A DNA stretch of 64,000 nt from an uncultured delta proteobacterium. GTDB taxonomy: Bacteria; Myxococcota; Myxococcia; Myxococcales; 40CM-4-68-19. Each line of letters starts with the position of its first letter. The first letter of the stretch is position 1. Positions 50,922-59,809 of the stretch are shown piece by piece. The notes beneath the pieces were generated by a model, which searched no databases, was not told where the DNA came from, and saw nothing but the letters and a program-made list of their open reading frames with translations. A program made the translations under genes and the position numbers. The stretch is from positions 1-64,000 of the forward strand of contig CAIWCD010000007.1 of the NCBI GenBank assembly GCA_903911145.1, in the 5' to 3' direction.

Positions 50922-52643
50922 ATGACGACTTCAGGCTGGATTCAACTGCTCGTCTTTGCCGCGCTGATCCTCGTCTGCACGAGGCCCGTCGGCGGCTATC
51001 TCTTCCGCGTCTTCGAAACCGAGACGCCACCGCTCAAGAGCACGCTGGGCGCGGTCGAGCGACTCCTGCTGCGTCTGGTTGGCGTCGATCCGAAGAAAGA
51101 GCAGACGTGGGTGCAGTACGCGATGGCGCTGCTCGCCTTCAGCGCGTTCTCGATGCTGGTCACCTACGCGATGCTCCGCATGCAGCACGGACTTCCGCTC
51201 AATCCGCAAGGGTTCGCCAACGTCGATCCCGCGCTCGCGTTCAACACGGCCGCGAGCTTCACGACCAACACGAACTGGCAGTCCTATTCAGGCGAGCAGG
51301 TGATGAGCCACCTCTCACAGATGGCGGCGCTCGCCTGGCACAACTTCACCTCGGCCGCAGCGGGCATCGGCGTCGCACTCGCGCTCTCACGCGGACTTGC
51401 ACGTCGCCCCGGCCCCGACGGAGCGAAGACGCTCGGCAACTTCTGGGTCGATCTGATCCGCGCGCACGTCTATGTGCTCATTCCCGCGAGCATCATCACC
51501 GCGTTGATCTTTGTCTCGCAGGGAGTGACCCAGACGTTTGCGGGCCCGCAAACCGTGACCACGCTCGAAGGTCTGCAGCAGATCATCGCGCTCGGTCCGG
51601 TTGCGTCTCAAGAAGCGATCAAGATGCTCGGCACCAATGGCGGCGGCTTCTTCAACGCCAACAGCGCGCATCCGTTCGAGAACCCGACGCCGTTCGCAAA
51701 TCTCCTGCAGATGTTCCTCATCTTCATCATCCCCGCAGGCCTGACCAACACGTTCGGACGGATGGCGCGCGACGCTCGCGAGGGCTGGGCGCTGTTCGGC
51801 GCGATGAGCGCGCTGTTCCTGATCGGCGCGCTCGTCTGCTGGGGCGCAGAAGCGCGGCCCAACGCTGCGCTCGCAGGTCTCGGCGTCGATCAATCGATGG
51901 GAAACCTCGAGGGCAAGGAGTGCCGATTCGGAGTCGCCGGCTCGACGCTCTTCGCCACCGTCACGACCGACGCGTCGTGCGGCGCAGTCAACTCGATGCA
52001 CGACAGCTTCAATCCCATCGGCGGCCTCGTCCCGATGCTCAACATCCAGCTCGGCGAGCTCGTCTTCGGCGGCGTCGGTGCGGGCCTCTACGCGATGCTG
52101 ATCATGGCCATTCTCACCGTCTTCATCGCGGGCCTGATGGTCGGCCGCACGCCCGAGTATCTCGGCAAGAAGATCGAAGCGCGCGAGATGAAGCTGGCGG
52201 TGCTCTACACGCTGATCTTCCCCCTCATCATCCTCGCGCCGGCAGCGTGGGCCGCAATCGACAAGGGCGCACTTGCTTCATTGAACAACGGCGGCCCGCA
52301 CGGGCTCAGCGAGATCCTCTACGCCTTCACCAGCGCGGCCGGAAACAACGGCTCGGCATTCGCGGGGCTCAACGCCAACACGAACTTCTGGAACTTCTCA
52401 CTCGGCATCTCGATGCTCGCCGGCCGCTTCTTCATGCTCCTGCCCGCGCTGGCATTGGGCGGCGCGATGATCGGCAAGAAGGTCGTGCCGCAGAGTCTGG
52501 GCACCTTCCCGACCACCGGCGCGCTCTTCTCCGCCCTGCTGTGCGCCGTCATCCTCATCGTCGGCGCGCTCACATTCTTCCCGGCGCTCGCGCTCGGGCC
52601 TGTCGTTGAAGCGCTGCTCGCACAGAGCGGAAAGGTGTTCTGA
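50922..52643 (+). CDS. kdpA: KdpA, potassium-binding channel-like subunit
   Basis: A 573-residue membrane protein with ten or more helices, related to the SKT family of potassium transporters. Selectivity-loop landmarks are seen: [19 protein letters not shown] near 110, [20 protein letters not shown] near 240, [22 protein letters not shown]-type sequence near 355, and [17 protein letters not shown] near 475. These four glycine-rich filters coordinate potassium. Length is that of E. coli KdpA (557). The ATG at 50922 begins two bases after kdpF. It forms the high-affinity uptake complex with KdpB, KdpC and KdpF. Confidence 0.96.
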   Translation: MTTSGWIQLLVFAALILVCTRPVGGYLFRVFETETPPLKSTLGAVERLLLRLVGVDPKKEQTWVQYAMALLAFSAFSMLVTYAMLRMQHGLPLNPQGFANVDPALAFNTAASFTTNTNWQSYSGEQVMSHLSQMAALAWHNFTSAAAGIGVALALSRGLARRPGPDGAKTLGNFWVDLIRAHVYVLIPASIITALIFVSQGVTQTFAGPQTVTTLEGLQQIIALGPVASQEAIKMLGTNGGGFFNANSAHPFENPTPFANLLQMFLIFIIPAGLTNTFGRMARDAREGWALFGAMSALFLIGALVCWGAEARPNAALAGLGVDQSMGNLEGKECRFGVAGSTLFATVTTDASCGAVNSMHDSFNPIGGLVPMLNIQLGELVFGGVGAGLYAMLIMAILTVFIAGLMVGRTPEYLGKKIEAREMKLAVLYTLIFPLIILAPAAWAAIDKGALASLNNGGPHGLSEILYAFTSAAGNNGSAFAGLNANTNFWNFSLGISMLAGRFFMLLPALALGGAMIGKKVVPQSLGTFPTTGALFSALLCAVILIVGALTFFPALALGPVVEALLAQSGKVF

Positions 52644-52644
52644 T

Positions 52645-54723
52645 ATGGCCGCCAAATCAAAGCGGCTGTCGCTGTTCGATCCGTCGATCATCCGCGCCGC
52701 CCTCTGGGACAGCATCAAGAAGCTCGATCCGCGCGCGGTCGCGAAGAACCCGGTCATGTTCGTCGTCGAGATCGGCAGCGCAATGACCACCGCGCTCTAC
52801 ATCCGCGATCGAATCCACCCCGAGCACGCGGCCGCGCCGACCTGGTTCACGTTCGCGATCTCGCTCTGGCTCTGGTTCACCGTGCTCTTCGCGAACTTCG
52901 CCGAGGCAGTCGCGGAGGGTCGTGGCAAGGCGCAGGCAGACACGCTGCGACGGATGAGGCAGGAGACGAGCGCGCGCAAGGTACGGACCTGGCCCGCACC
53001 CGAGGGTGTGCCGAGCGTGGCGAACGAGGAGCGAATCCCCGCCTCGCGCCTGAGGAAGGGAGATCTGATCGTCGCCTGGGCCGGCGAGATCATCCCTGGC
53101 GACGGCGAGATCATCGAGGGGATCGCGTCCGTCGATGAGTCGGCGATCACGGGCGAGTCGGCACCGGTCATTCGCGAGAGCGGCGGCGATCGCAGCGCGG
53201 TCACCGGCGGCACCAAGGTCTTGAGCGATCGCATCGTCGTGCGCATCACGGCCGATCCCGGCGAGTCGTTCCTCGACCGGATGATCCGCCTCGTCGAGGG
53301 CGCGGCCCGCCAGAAGACGCCCAACGAGATCGCGCTGCACATTCTCCTCGTCGGCCTGACGATGATCTTCCTGCTCGCCTGCGCGACGCTGGTTCCGCTC
53401 GGGATCTACTCGGGCGTGGCGATCCCCGCGGCCACAGTGGTCGCGCTGCTCGTGTGTCTGATTCCGACGACGATCGGTGGCCTGCTCTCCGCGATCGGCA
53501 TCGCGGGAATGGATCGGCTGCTGCAGAAGAATGTGCTCGCGATGAGTGGCCGCGCAGTCGAAGCGGCGGGCGACGTCGACGTGCTTCTGCTCGACAAGAC
53601 CGGCACGATCACCCTGGGCAATCGGATGGCGACAGCATTCCTGGCCGCTCCTGGCGTGGCCGCGCGCGATCTCGCCGATGCCGCACAGCTCGCGAGCCTC
53701 GCCGATGAAACCCCCGAAGGACGCAGCGTGGTGGTGCTCGCGAAGGAGCAGTTCGGCATGCGCGAGCGGGCGCTCAACGAGGGCGAGCACACCTTTGTTC
53801 CCTTCACCGCGATCACGCGCATGAGCGGCTGCGATCTCAACGGGCGCATCCTGCGCAAGGGCGCAGTCGAGGCGATCGGCCGGCACGTCGTCGCGCTCGG
53901 CGGCACGCTGCCCGACGAGGTGCGCACAGCGGCGAACCAGATCTCGGATCAAGGAGGCACTCCGCTCGCCGTCGCAGAGGGCGCGCGCGTGCTCGGCCTC
54001 ATCCAGCTCAAGGACGTCGTGAAGGGCGGCATCCGCGAGCGGTTCGACCGATTCCGCGCGATGGGCATCCGCACCGTGATGATCACGGGAGACAACCCGC
54101 GCACGGCGGCAGCGATCGCGGGCGAAGCAGGCGTGGATGATTTTCTCGCCGAGGCGACGCCCGAGATGAAGATGCAGCTCATCCGCGACGAGCAGGCGAA
54201 GGGCAAGCTCGTCGCGATGACGGGCGACGGCACCAACGATGCGCCCGCGCTCGCGCAGGCCGACGTCGGCGTCGCGATGAACACCGGCACGCAGGCAGCC
54301 AAAGAGGCCGGCAACATGGTCGACCTCGACTCGAATCCAACCAAGCTGCTCGAGGTGGTCGAGGTCGGCAAACAGCTATTAATGACCCGCGGGTCATTAA
54401 CGACCTTCTCGATCGCCAACGACGTCGCGAAGTACTTCGCGATCCTGCCGGCACTCTTCGCGACGGCCTATCCGGAACTCAAGACGCTCGACGTGATGCA
54501 CCTGGCGTCACCGCTCTCGGCGATCCTGAGCGCAGTGATCTTCAACGCGCTGATCATCGTCCTGCTCATCCCGCTCGCACTGCGCGGCGTGACGTACCGT
54601 CCACTCGGCGCATCGGCGCTGCTGCGGCGCTCGCTGCTCATCTACGGAGTCGGCGGCGTGATCGCGCCGTTCGTGGGCATCAAGCTGATCGACCTGCTCA
54701 TCTCGTCGATCGGTCTCGTCTGA
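52645..54723 (+). CDS. kdpB: KdpB, P-type ATPase catalytic subunit
   Basis: A 692-residue P-type ATPase that drives potassium uptake through KdpA. Diagnostic motifs: [12 protein letters not shown] (actuator domain), [12 protein letters not shown] with phosphorylated Asp near 317, TPEGRSVV (TPEGRS, KdpB-specific), [18 protein letters not shown] (hinge) and the final [23 protein letters not shown]. Length matches E. coli (682). It starts one base after the kdpA stop. Rare codons CTA, TTA, TCA and TTA around 54376-54397 create a perfect 22-base palindrome inside the gene, listed separately. Confidence 0.96.
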   Translation: MAAKSKRLSLFDPSIIRAALWDSIKKLDPRAVAKNPVMFVVEIGSAMTTALYIRDRIHPEHAAAPTWFTFAISLWLWFTVLFANFAEAVAEGRGKAQADTLRRMRQETSARKVRTWPAPEGVPSVANEERIPASRLRKGDLIVAWAGEIIPGDGEIIEGIASVDESAITGESAPVIRESGGDRSAVTGGTKVLSDRIVVRITADPGESFLDRMIRLVEGAARQKTPNEIALHILLVGLTMIFLLACATLVPLGIYSGVAIPAATVVALLVCLIPTTIGGLLSAIGIAGMDRLLQKNVLAMSGRAVEAAGDVDVLLLDKTGTITLGNRMATAFLAAPGVAARDLADAAQLASLADETPEGRSVVVLAKEQFGMRERALNEGEHTFVPFTAITRMSGCDLNGRILRKGAVEAIGRHVVALGGTLPDEVRTAANQISDQGGTPLAVAEGARVLGLIQLKDVVKGGIRERFDRFRAMGIRTVMITGDNPRTAAAIAGEAGVDDFLAEATPEMKMQLIRDEQAKGKLVAMTGDGTNDAPALAQADVGVAMNTGTQAAKEAGNMVDLDSNPTKLLEVVEVGKQLLMTRGSLTTFSIANDVAKYFAILPALFATAYPELKTLDVMHLASPLSAILSAVIFNALIIVLLIPLALRGVTYRPLGASALLRRSLLIYGVGGVIAPFVGIKLIDLLISSIGLV
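54379..54400. promoter_or_regulatory. perfect 22-base operator-like palindrome inside kdpB
   Basis: The core ATGACCCGCGGGTCAT is flanked on both sides by TTA/TAA so that all 22 bases are symmetric. It shares the half-site TTAATGACC with the palindrome at 10559-10576. It encodes conserved KdpB residues LMTRGSL, but with codons (TTA, TCA) that are rare here, so the symmetry is not forced by the protein. Confidence 0.5.
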
Positions 54724-54730
54724 CAGCCGT

Positions 54731-54755
54731 TTTGCGAAATTACCGAATTCGATAA
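54731..54755. repeat. dispersed intergenic element, copy 2 (kdpB-kdpC gap)
   Basis: The block begins TTTGCGAAATTACCG and ends TTCGATAA. It matches the copy at 3579-3602 at about 22 of 25 positions. TTACCGAATTCGATAA (54740-54755) is a palindrome with one mismatched pair. The 72-base gap is otherwise featureless. Confidence 0.5.
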
Positions 54756-54795
54756 CGCACGTTTGTAAAAGCCGTCGAGCACCGAGGAGTCGAAG

Positions 54796-55401
54796 ATGAT
54801 CCGCGAACATGTTCTCCCCGCAGCCCGCGCCACGCTCTGCACGCTGCTCATCACCGGAGTGGCCTATCCGCTCCTCTGCACCGGGCTGGCCCTGGTGCTC
54901 TTTCCGCAGCGCGCGAGAGGCAGCTTCGTCACCGACGACGCCGGCCACACCGTCGGCTCCGAGTTGATCGCGCAGCCGTTCGCGAGCGCGGCCTATGTGC
55001 AGCCTCGACCCTCGGCGGCCGGAGACAAAGGATGGGACGCGAACAACTCGGGCGGCTCGAACCTCGGCGCGACGTCGAAGAAGCTCCGCGACCGCGTTCA
55101 GGCCGACGTTTCGCGACTCAAGACCGAGAACCCAGACGCGCTTGCAGAGATTCCGGCGGAGCTGGTCACCACCTCGGGAAGCGGACTGGATCCGCACTTG
55201 TCACCCGCCGCGGTGCGGTGGCAGATCCCGCGCATCGCGCGCGCTCGCCAGGTCGCACCGGATCGCATCGAGCGGCTCGTGGCCGACCAGATCGAAGGTC
55301 GCGATCTCGGCTTTCTCGGCGAGCCGCGCGTGAATGTGCTCTTGCTCAATCTGGCGCTTGATCGGTTGCTCGGGAAGCCAGTAGCGCCGCCGGGAAAGTA
55401 G
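54796..55401 (+). CDS. kdpC: KdpC subunit
   Basis: A 201-residue subunit with one N-terminal helix (about 10-34, ATLCTLLITGVAYPLLCTGL) and a periplasmic domain. GSELIAQPFASAAYVQPRPSA, WDANNSGGSNLGATSK and the closing DPHLSPAAVRWQIPRIA with NVLLLNLALDRL are family-typical. KdpC joins KdpA and KdpB and increases potassium affinity. GAGGAGTCGAAG precedes the ATG. It is 72 bases after kdpB, unlike the tight spacing of the other kdp genes. Confidence 0.95.
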   Translation: MIREHVLPAARATLCTLLITGVAYPLLCTGLALVLFPQRARGSFVTDDAGHTVGSELIAQPFASAAYVQPRPSAAGDKGWDANNSGGSNLGATSKKLRDRVQADVSRLKTENPDALAEIPAELVTTSGSGLDPHLSPAAVRWQIPRIARARQVAPDRIERLVADQIEGRDLGFLGEPRVNVLLLNLALDRLLGKPVAPPGK

Positions 55402-55421
55402 CGCGCAGGGGAGGACGATTG

Positions 55422-56558
55422 ATGCCGGCAAGCCGCGTCGAAGATTTTCTCGAACTCGTCGAGCGCGCCCGGCGCGGGCGGCTGAAGCTCTATCTCGGCT
55501 TTGCAGCCGGCGTCGGCAAGACGTTCCGCATGCTCGAGGAGGCGCACGCACTGCAAGTGCGCGGCGTCGATGTGGTGGTCGCGTTCGTCGAGACGCATGG
55601 CCGCATCGAGACCGAGCGACTCGTCGATGGCCTCGAGGTCATCCCGCGACGCCGCATCGACTACCGCGGCGTCACGCTCGAGGAGATGGACATCGCCGCT
55701 GTCATCGCGCGCGCTCCCGCCATCGCCATCGTCGACGAGATCCCGCACACGAATGTGCCGGGAAGCGAGCACCGCAAGCGCTGGCAGGACGTGATCGATC
55801 TGCTCGATCGCGGCATCAACGTGATCGGCGCGATGAACGTGCAGCACCTCGAGTCGCTCGGCGGACTGCTCGAGCGCGAGACGGGCGTGCTCGTGCGCGA
55901 GACGGTTCCCGACACATTTCTGCGGCGCGCCGATCAGATCGTGAACCTCGATCTCGCGGTGGAAGATCTCCAAGAACGTCTGCGCGCGGGAAAGATCTAT
56001 CCGGCCGACAAAGTGCCGTGGGCGCTCGAGCACTTCTTTCAGATGAACAATCTGACGACGCTGCGCGAGCTCGCGCTGCGCGAAGTGGCCGAGAGCCTTG
56101 ATCGCTCCGCGACCGCCACCAGCGCGGCCGCGGCGCCCGAGAAGGGTCATCGCGGCGAGCGCGTGATGGTGGCGATGTCGTCGAATCCGCCGCACGGGAT
56201 GACGCTGCTGCGGCGCGGCTCACGCATGGCGGGACGTCTCAACACCGACTGGTTCGTCGTCTATGTCGAGACGCCGGATGAAGACGCGCTGCGCATCAGC
56301 GCGGAAGCGCAGCGGGTGCTCCTGGCCAATCTGGACAAGGCCCGCGAGCTCGGCGCCGAGGTGGTTCGACTGCAGTCGCGCGATCCGGTGACTGCGCTGC
56401 TCGACTTCGCCCGCTCGCACGGCGTCGGTCATGTCATCGTTGGTCGCAGCACGCGGGCGCGCTGGAAGCGGCCTTTCTCGCGATCTCTGATCGAGCGGCT
56501 GATCGATGATGCGGAAGGTCTCGATGTGCACGTGACCGCGCTCGAGGAGAGCACATGA
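55422..56558 (+). CDS. KdpD sensor module (KdpD N-domain plus USP domain, no kinase)
   Basis: A 378-residue soluble protein equal to the N-terminal cytoplasmic half of KdpD. The KdpD domain (about 12-225) has Walker A GFAAGVGKTFRML near 26 and the Walker B-like VDEIPHTNVPGSEHRKRWQD. The universal-stress-protein domain (about 245-375) starts GERVMVAMSSNPPHG. The four membrane helices, GAF and kinase domains of full KdpD are missing. The next gene supplies a histidine kinase, overlapping by four bases (ATGA). It probably senses potassium, ATP or c-di-AMP for that kinase. An adjacent TTG could add one codon. Confidence 0.9.
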   Translation: MPASRVEDFLELVERARRGRLKLYLGFAAGVGKTFRMLEEAHALQVRGVDVVVAFVETHGRIETERLVDGLEVIPRRRIDYRGVTLEEMDIAAVIARAPAIAIVDEIPHTNVPGSEHRKRWQDVIDLLDRGINVIGAMNVQHLESLGGLLERETGVLVRETVPDTFLRRADQIVNLDLAVEDLQERLRAGKIYPADKVPWALEHFFQMNNLTTLRELALREVAESLDRSATATSAAAAPEKGHRGERVMVAMSSNPPHGMTLLRRGSRMAGRLNTDWFVVYVETPDEDALRISAEAQRVLLANLDKARELGAEVVRLQSRDPVTALLDFARSHGVGHVIVGRSTRARWKRPFSRSLIERLIDDAEGLDVHVTALEEST

Positions 56559-58378
56559 GTCTGCGCTCCAAACTTCTGCTCGCGCTGATTCCTCTTGCCG
56601 GCGCGCTGCTGCTGCTCGGTGGACAAGCGGTGCGCGTGATCGCGCAGCAAGGCGAGCTCTCGCAGCGCATCCTCAAGGACAATTATCGCAGCGTGCTCGC
56701 GGCGCAGCGGATGAAGGAGGCGGTCGAGCGCATCGACAGCGCGATGGCCTTCCGCGCGGCCGGGCGCGCAGACAAGGCCGCGCCGCAGGATGCGCAGAAC
56801 CGCACCCGGTTCTCTTCCGAGCTTTCGATCCAGGAGCACAACATCACCGAGGCGGGCGAAGCGGAGGCGACGCGGGAGCTGCGCGCGCGCTGGCAGAGCT
56901 ACCTCACCGAGGCCGACCGCTTCGTCGCGCTCGCGCCGGAAGTACAGCGCACCGACTACTTCGCGACGATGGAGCCGGCGTTCCTGCGCGTGAAGACGGC
57001 GGCCGATCGAATCCTCGAGCTGAACCAGGACGCGATGGTGCGCAAGAGCGAGCAGGTGCGCATCGCGGCGGAGAAGCAGAACGCGATGATGCTGGCCGCG
57101 ACGCTCGCGGCCGCGCTCTCGGGCGTGCTCGCGAGCGTCTGGATCACCGGGCAGCTCCTGCGGCCGCTCTCGGTGCTGACCCAGGCCGTGCGGCGTGTGG
57201 CCGAGGGAGATCTCGCCGCGCGCGCGGATCTGCGCGGCAGCGACGAGATCGCGCAGCTCGCTGGCGAGTTCAACACGATGGCCGCGCGCATCGCGGAGTA
57301 TCGGCGCAGCTCTCTTGGTGAGCTGCTTCAGGCACAGCATGCTTCGCAAGCGGCCATCGACAGCCTGCCCGATCCGGTGGTGATTCTCGGAAACGAAGGC
57401 GCGGTGCTCAACGTCAATCACGCAGCAGAGGCGCTCTTGCAGATCGGCTCCGGAGCGCGCGCCGATCCGCTCGCGCTCGCGACTGCGCCCGTGCGCGAGT
57501 TGCTTGAGAAGGTTCGCGCGCACGTCATCTCCGGCAAGGGTGCGTATGAGCCGAAAGGATTTGAAGAGGCGCTGCGCCTCGAGGGAAATGGCGGCACGCG
57601 CTACCTCTTGCCCCGCGCGGAGCCGGTCTACTCGGAGGAGGCCGGGATCGTCGGCGCGGCGATCGTGCTGCAGGACGTGACGCGGCTGTGGCGCTTCGAT
57701 GAGCTCAAGAACGATCTCGTCGCGACAGTGGCGCACGAGTTCCGCACGCCGCTCACGTCGTTGCGCATGGCGATCCACCTCTGCGTCGAGGGCACGGTCG
57801 GGCCGGTGACGGAGAAGCAGAGCGAGTTGCTCCACGGCGCACGCCAGGATTGCGAGCGGCTCCAGGACATCGTCGATGATCTGCTCGATCTCGCGCGCAT
57901 CCAGGCTGGGCGCGGCGAGGTCGTGCCGCAGCCGTGCGCGACGCGGGAGCTGATCGACAAGGCGCTCGCGGCGCAGAAGGAGAGCGCGCACAGCGCAGGC
58001 GTGCGGCTCATCGATGCACTTGTCGAGCCCGTGCCTTCCGTGCTCGCGGACAGAGAACGCATCGGGCTGGTGCTCGGCAACATGATCGTCAATGCGCTCA
58101 GGCACGCGCCGCGCGGCAGCAGCGTCGAGCTGCGCGCAGAGCGGCAGAGCAAAGAAGTCCGCTTCAGCGTGCGCGATCAGGGACCGGGCGTGCCGCGCGA
58201 ATACCAGCAGCGGATCTTCGAGAAATTCTTCCGCGTGCCCGGAACAACTGGCGAGGGCGTGGGCCTCGGCCTCTACATCTCGCGCGAGATCGTCCGCGCG
58301 CACGGCGGCGAGATGGGCGTCGAGACTGCCGAAGGCGGCGGCGCGCGCTTCTGGTTCACGCTGCCCGCAAGCGCGTAG
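56555..58378 (+). CDS. membrane sensor histidine kinase, probable partner of the KdpD module
   Basis: A 607-residue kinase. Membrane helix 1 lies at about 6-27 and an extracytoplasmic helical region at about 28-175. Helix 2 is near 176-200, with HAMP to about 250 (LLRPLSVLTQAVRRVAEGDL), PAS at about 265-385, and the H-box VAHEFRTPLTSLRM with phospho-His near 395. The catalytic domain shows the N-box NMIVNALRHAP and G-boxes DQGPGVP and GVGLGLYI. The extracellular domain differs from KdpD, which has almost none. Coupling by ATGA overlap to the KdpD module suggests one signalling complex. It ends nine bases before the convergent NtrC-type gene. Confidence 0.92.
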   Translation: MSLRSKLLLALIPLAGALLLLGGQAVRVIAQQGELSQRILKDNYRSVLAAQRMKEAVERIDSAMAFRAAGRADKAAPQDAQNRTRFSSELSIQEHNITEAGEAEATRELRARWQSYLTEADRFVALAPEVQRTDYFATMEPAFLRVKTAADRILELNQDAMVRKSEQVRIAAEKQNAMMLAATLAAALSGVLASVWITGQLLRPLSVLTQAVRRVAEGDLAARADLRGSDEIAQLAGEFNTMAARIAEYRRSSLGELLQAQHASQAAIDSLPDPVVILGNEGAVLNVNHAAEALLQIGSGARADPLALATAPVRELLEKVRAHVISGKGAYEPKGFEEALRLEGNGGTRYLLPRAEPVYSEEAGIVGAAIVLQDVTRLWRFDELKNDLVATVAHEFRTPLTSLRMAIHLCVEGTVGPVTEKQSELLHGARQDCERLQDIVDDLLDLARIQAGRGEVVPQPCATRELIDKALAAQKESAHSAGVRLIDALVEPVPSVLADRERIGLVLGNMIVNALRHAPRGSSVELRAERQSKEVRFSVRDQGPGVPREYQQRIFEKFFRVPGTTGEGVGLGLYISREIVRAHGGEMGVETAEGGGARFWFTLPASA

Positions 58379-58387
58379 CGGGAGAGT

Positions 58388-59716
58388 CTAGCTGCCGTCG
58401 TATCGCTTGCGCTTGCGCCAGAGCGTCGAGACATCGACGCCGAGAACCTTCGCCGCCTCCTCGAGCGTTGATGAGCGCGCGAGCACGCTGAGGATGTGCT
58501 CGCGCTCGACCGAGTCGATCGAGAAGTCGCCGCCGAGCACGGGCTTGGTCGCTCCCGTCGGCACCATGCGCTCAGGCAGCGCCTCCGGCCCCAACCGCTC
58601 ACCCGGCGAGAGGATCACTGCGCGCTCGAGCGTGTTGCGCAGCTCGCGCACATTTCCCGGCCACGCGTATGCGGTGAGAATCTCCTCCGCCTCGCGCGTC
58701 AACTCCGGCACACCTCGCTTCGCCGCGCGGGAAAACTGCGCGAGCAGGCGGTGGGCGAGCGGGACGATCTCACTCTTGCGATCGCGCAGCGGCGGCACCG
58801 CGACCGCGACGACGTCGAGACGAAAGAGCAGATCCTCGCGAAAGCGGCCCGCCTTCACATCGGCGTGGAGATCGCGATTGGTCGCGGCGACGATGCGCAC
58901 GTCGGCAGTGCGGGTCTGCGCGTCGCCGATGCGCTCGAACTGTTTGTCCTGCAGGAAGCGAAGCAGCTTCGCCTGCAGCGCGAGCGGCAGCTCGCCGATC
59001 TCGTCGAGGAAGAGCGTGCCTCCCTGCGCCTGCTCGACACGCCCCGGCTTGTCGCGCAGCGCGCCCGTGAACGAGCCGCGCGCATGGCCGAACAGTTCGC
59101 TCGCGAGCAGCTCCTCGGAGAGCGTCGGGCAGCTCACCTGAGCGAACGGCTTTCCGCGCCGCGGACTCTTCTCGTGCAGCAGGCGCGCGAGCATCGTCTT
59201 GCCCGTGCCGCTCTCTCCCGTCAGGAGAACGGGAGCGTCGTGCGGCGCGGCCCGCTCGATGATCTCGACGGCGGCACGCATCGGCGGACTCGCATGCGAG
59301 AGATCGATCTCCGGTAGCGCATCGCGCGTCTCGCCCGCGCCAGGAGCGGCTCCGCGCGTGCGTCGCTCTTCCACGCGATCGAGCACCTGGCGGATCTGCG
59401 CGGGGGTGAACGGTTTGGGAAGATAGTCGCGCGCGCCGAGTTTGATCGCCTCGACGGCAGTCTCGATTGTCGCGTACGCGGTGATCACGATCACGTCGAG
59501 GCCGGGCCGCACAGCGAGCAGCTTCGGCAGCAGCGCGAGTCCGTCTTCGGTGCCCAGGCGGAGATCGAGAAACGCCAGGTCGCACGCGCTGCGCGCGAGC
59601 TGCTCCAGCGCCAGCGCGCCGTTCGCCGCCTCGCTCACTTCGCAGTGAAGTCCTTCAAGGCAGAGCACCAGCGCGCGCCGGATGTTCTTCTCGTCATCAA
59701 TCACCAGCGCCCGCAT
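58388..59716 (-). CDS. NtrC-family sigma-54-dependent response regulator
   Basis: A 442-residue regulator. The receiver domain (1-118) has phosphorylatable Asp 51 (AFLDLRLG) and KPFT near 103. The AAA+ domain (about 143-375) has Walker A GESGTGKT near 166, a GSFTGA variant of the sigma-54-contacting GAFTGA loop near 212, Walker B GTLFLDEIGEL and NVRELRN. A Fis-type helix-turn-helix closes the protein (LEEAAKVLGVDVSTLWRKRK). It faces the kinase gene convergently, nine bases away. It probably activates the kdp promoter at 50685-50700. GAGGAGA precedes the ATG. Confidence 0.93.
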   Translation of the reverse strand: MRALVIDDEKNIRRALVLCLEGLHCEVSEAANGALALEQLARSACDLAFLDLRLGTEDGLALLPKLLAVRPGLDVIVITAYATIETAVEAIKLGARDYLPKPFTPAQIRQVLDRVEERRTRGAAPGAGETRDALPEIDLSHASPPMRAAVEIIERAAPHDAPVLLTGESGTGKTMLARLLHEKSPRRGKPFAQVSCPTLSEELLASELFGHARGSFTGALRDKPGRVEQAQGGTLFLDEIGELPLALQAKLLRFLQDKQFERIGDAQTRTADVRIVAATNRDLHADVKAGRFREDLLFRLDVVAVAVPPLRDRKSEIVPLAHRLLAQFSRAAKRGVPELTREAEEILTAYAWPGNVRELRNTLERAVILSPGERLGPEALPERMVPTGATKPVLGGDFSIDSVEREHILSVLARSSTLEEAAKVLGVDVSTLWRKRKRYDGS

Positions 59717-59752
59717 TTCGTCTCCTCACAGGCCGACAACTGAAACGACGAA

Positions 59753-59790
59753 CGGTGCGCTCCCGCGTTGATCACGCGAAGGGCGCACCG
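59753..59790 (-). terminator. stem-loop after the M16 peptidase operon
   Basis: CGGTGCGC (59753-59760) pairs with GCGCACCG (59783-59790), and an inner CGCGT/ACGCG stem adds five pairs. It lies 20 bases after the minus-strand M16 gene ends and before the response-regulator gene. The following TTCGTCGTTTC is only moderately U-rich. Confidence 0.5.
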
Positions 59791-59809
59791 CTCGTGGACC
59801 ACGACGTTC

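Noticed and set aside
56429-58303. 624-codon open frame antisense to the sensor histidine kinase
   Set aside because: Arg/Leu-rich with no domains. The plus-strand kinase has all H, N and G boxes.
58388-59716. KdpE (OmpR-type) response regulator
   Set aside because: The protein has an AAA+ sigma-54 domain and a Fis-type helix-turn-helix, not the OmpR winged helix.
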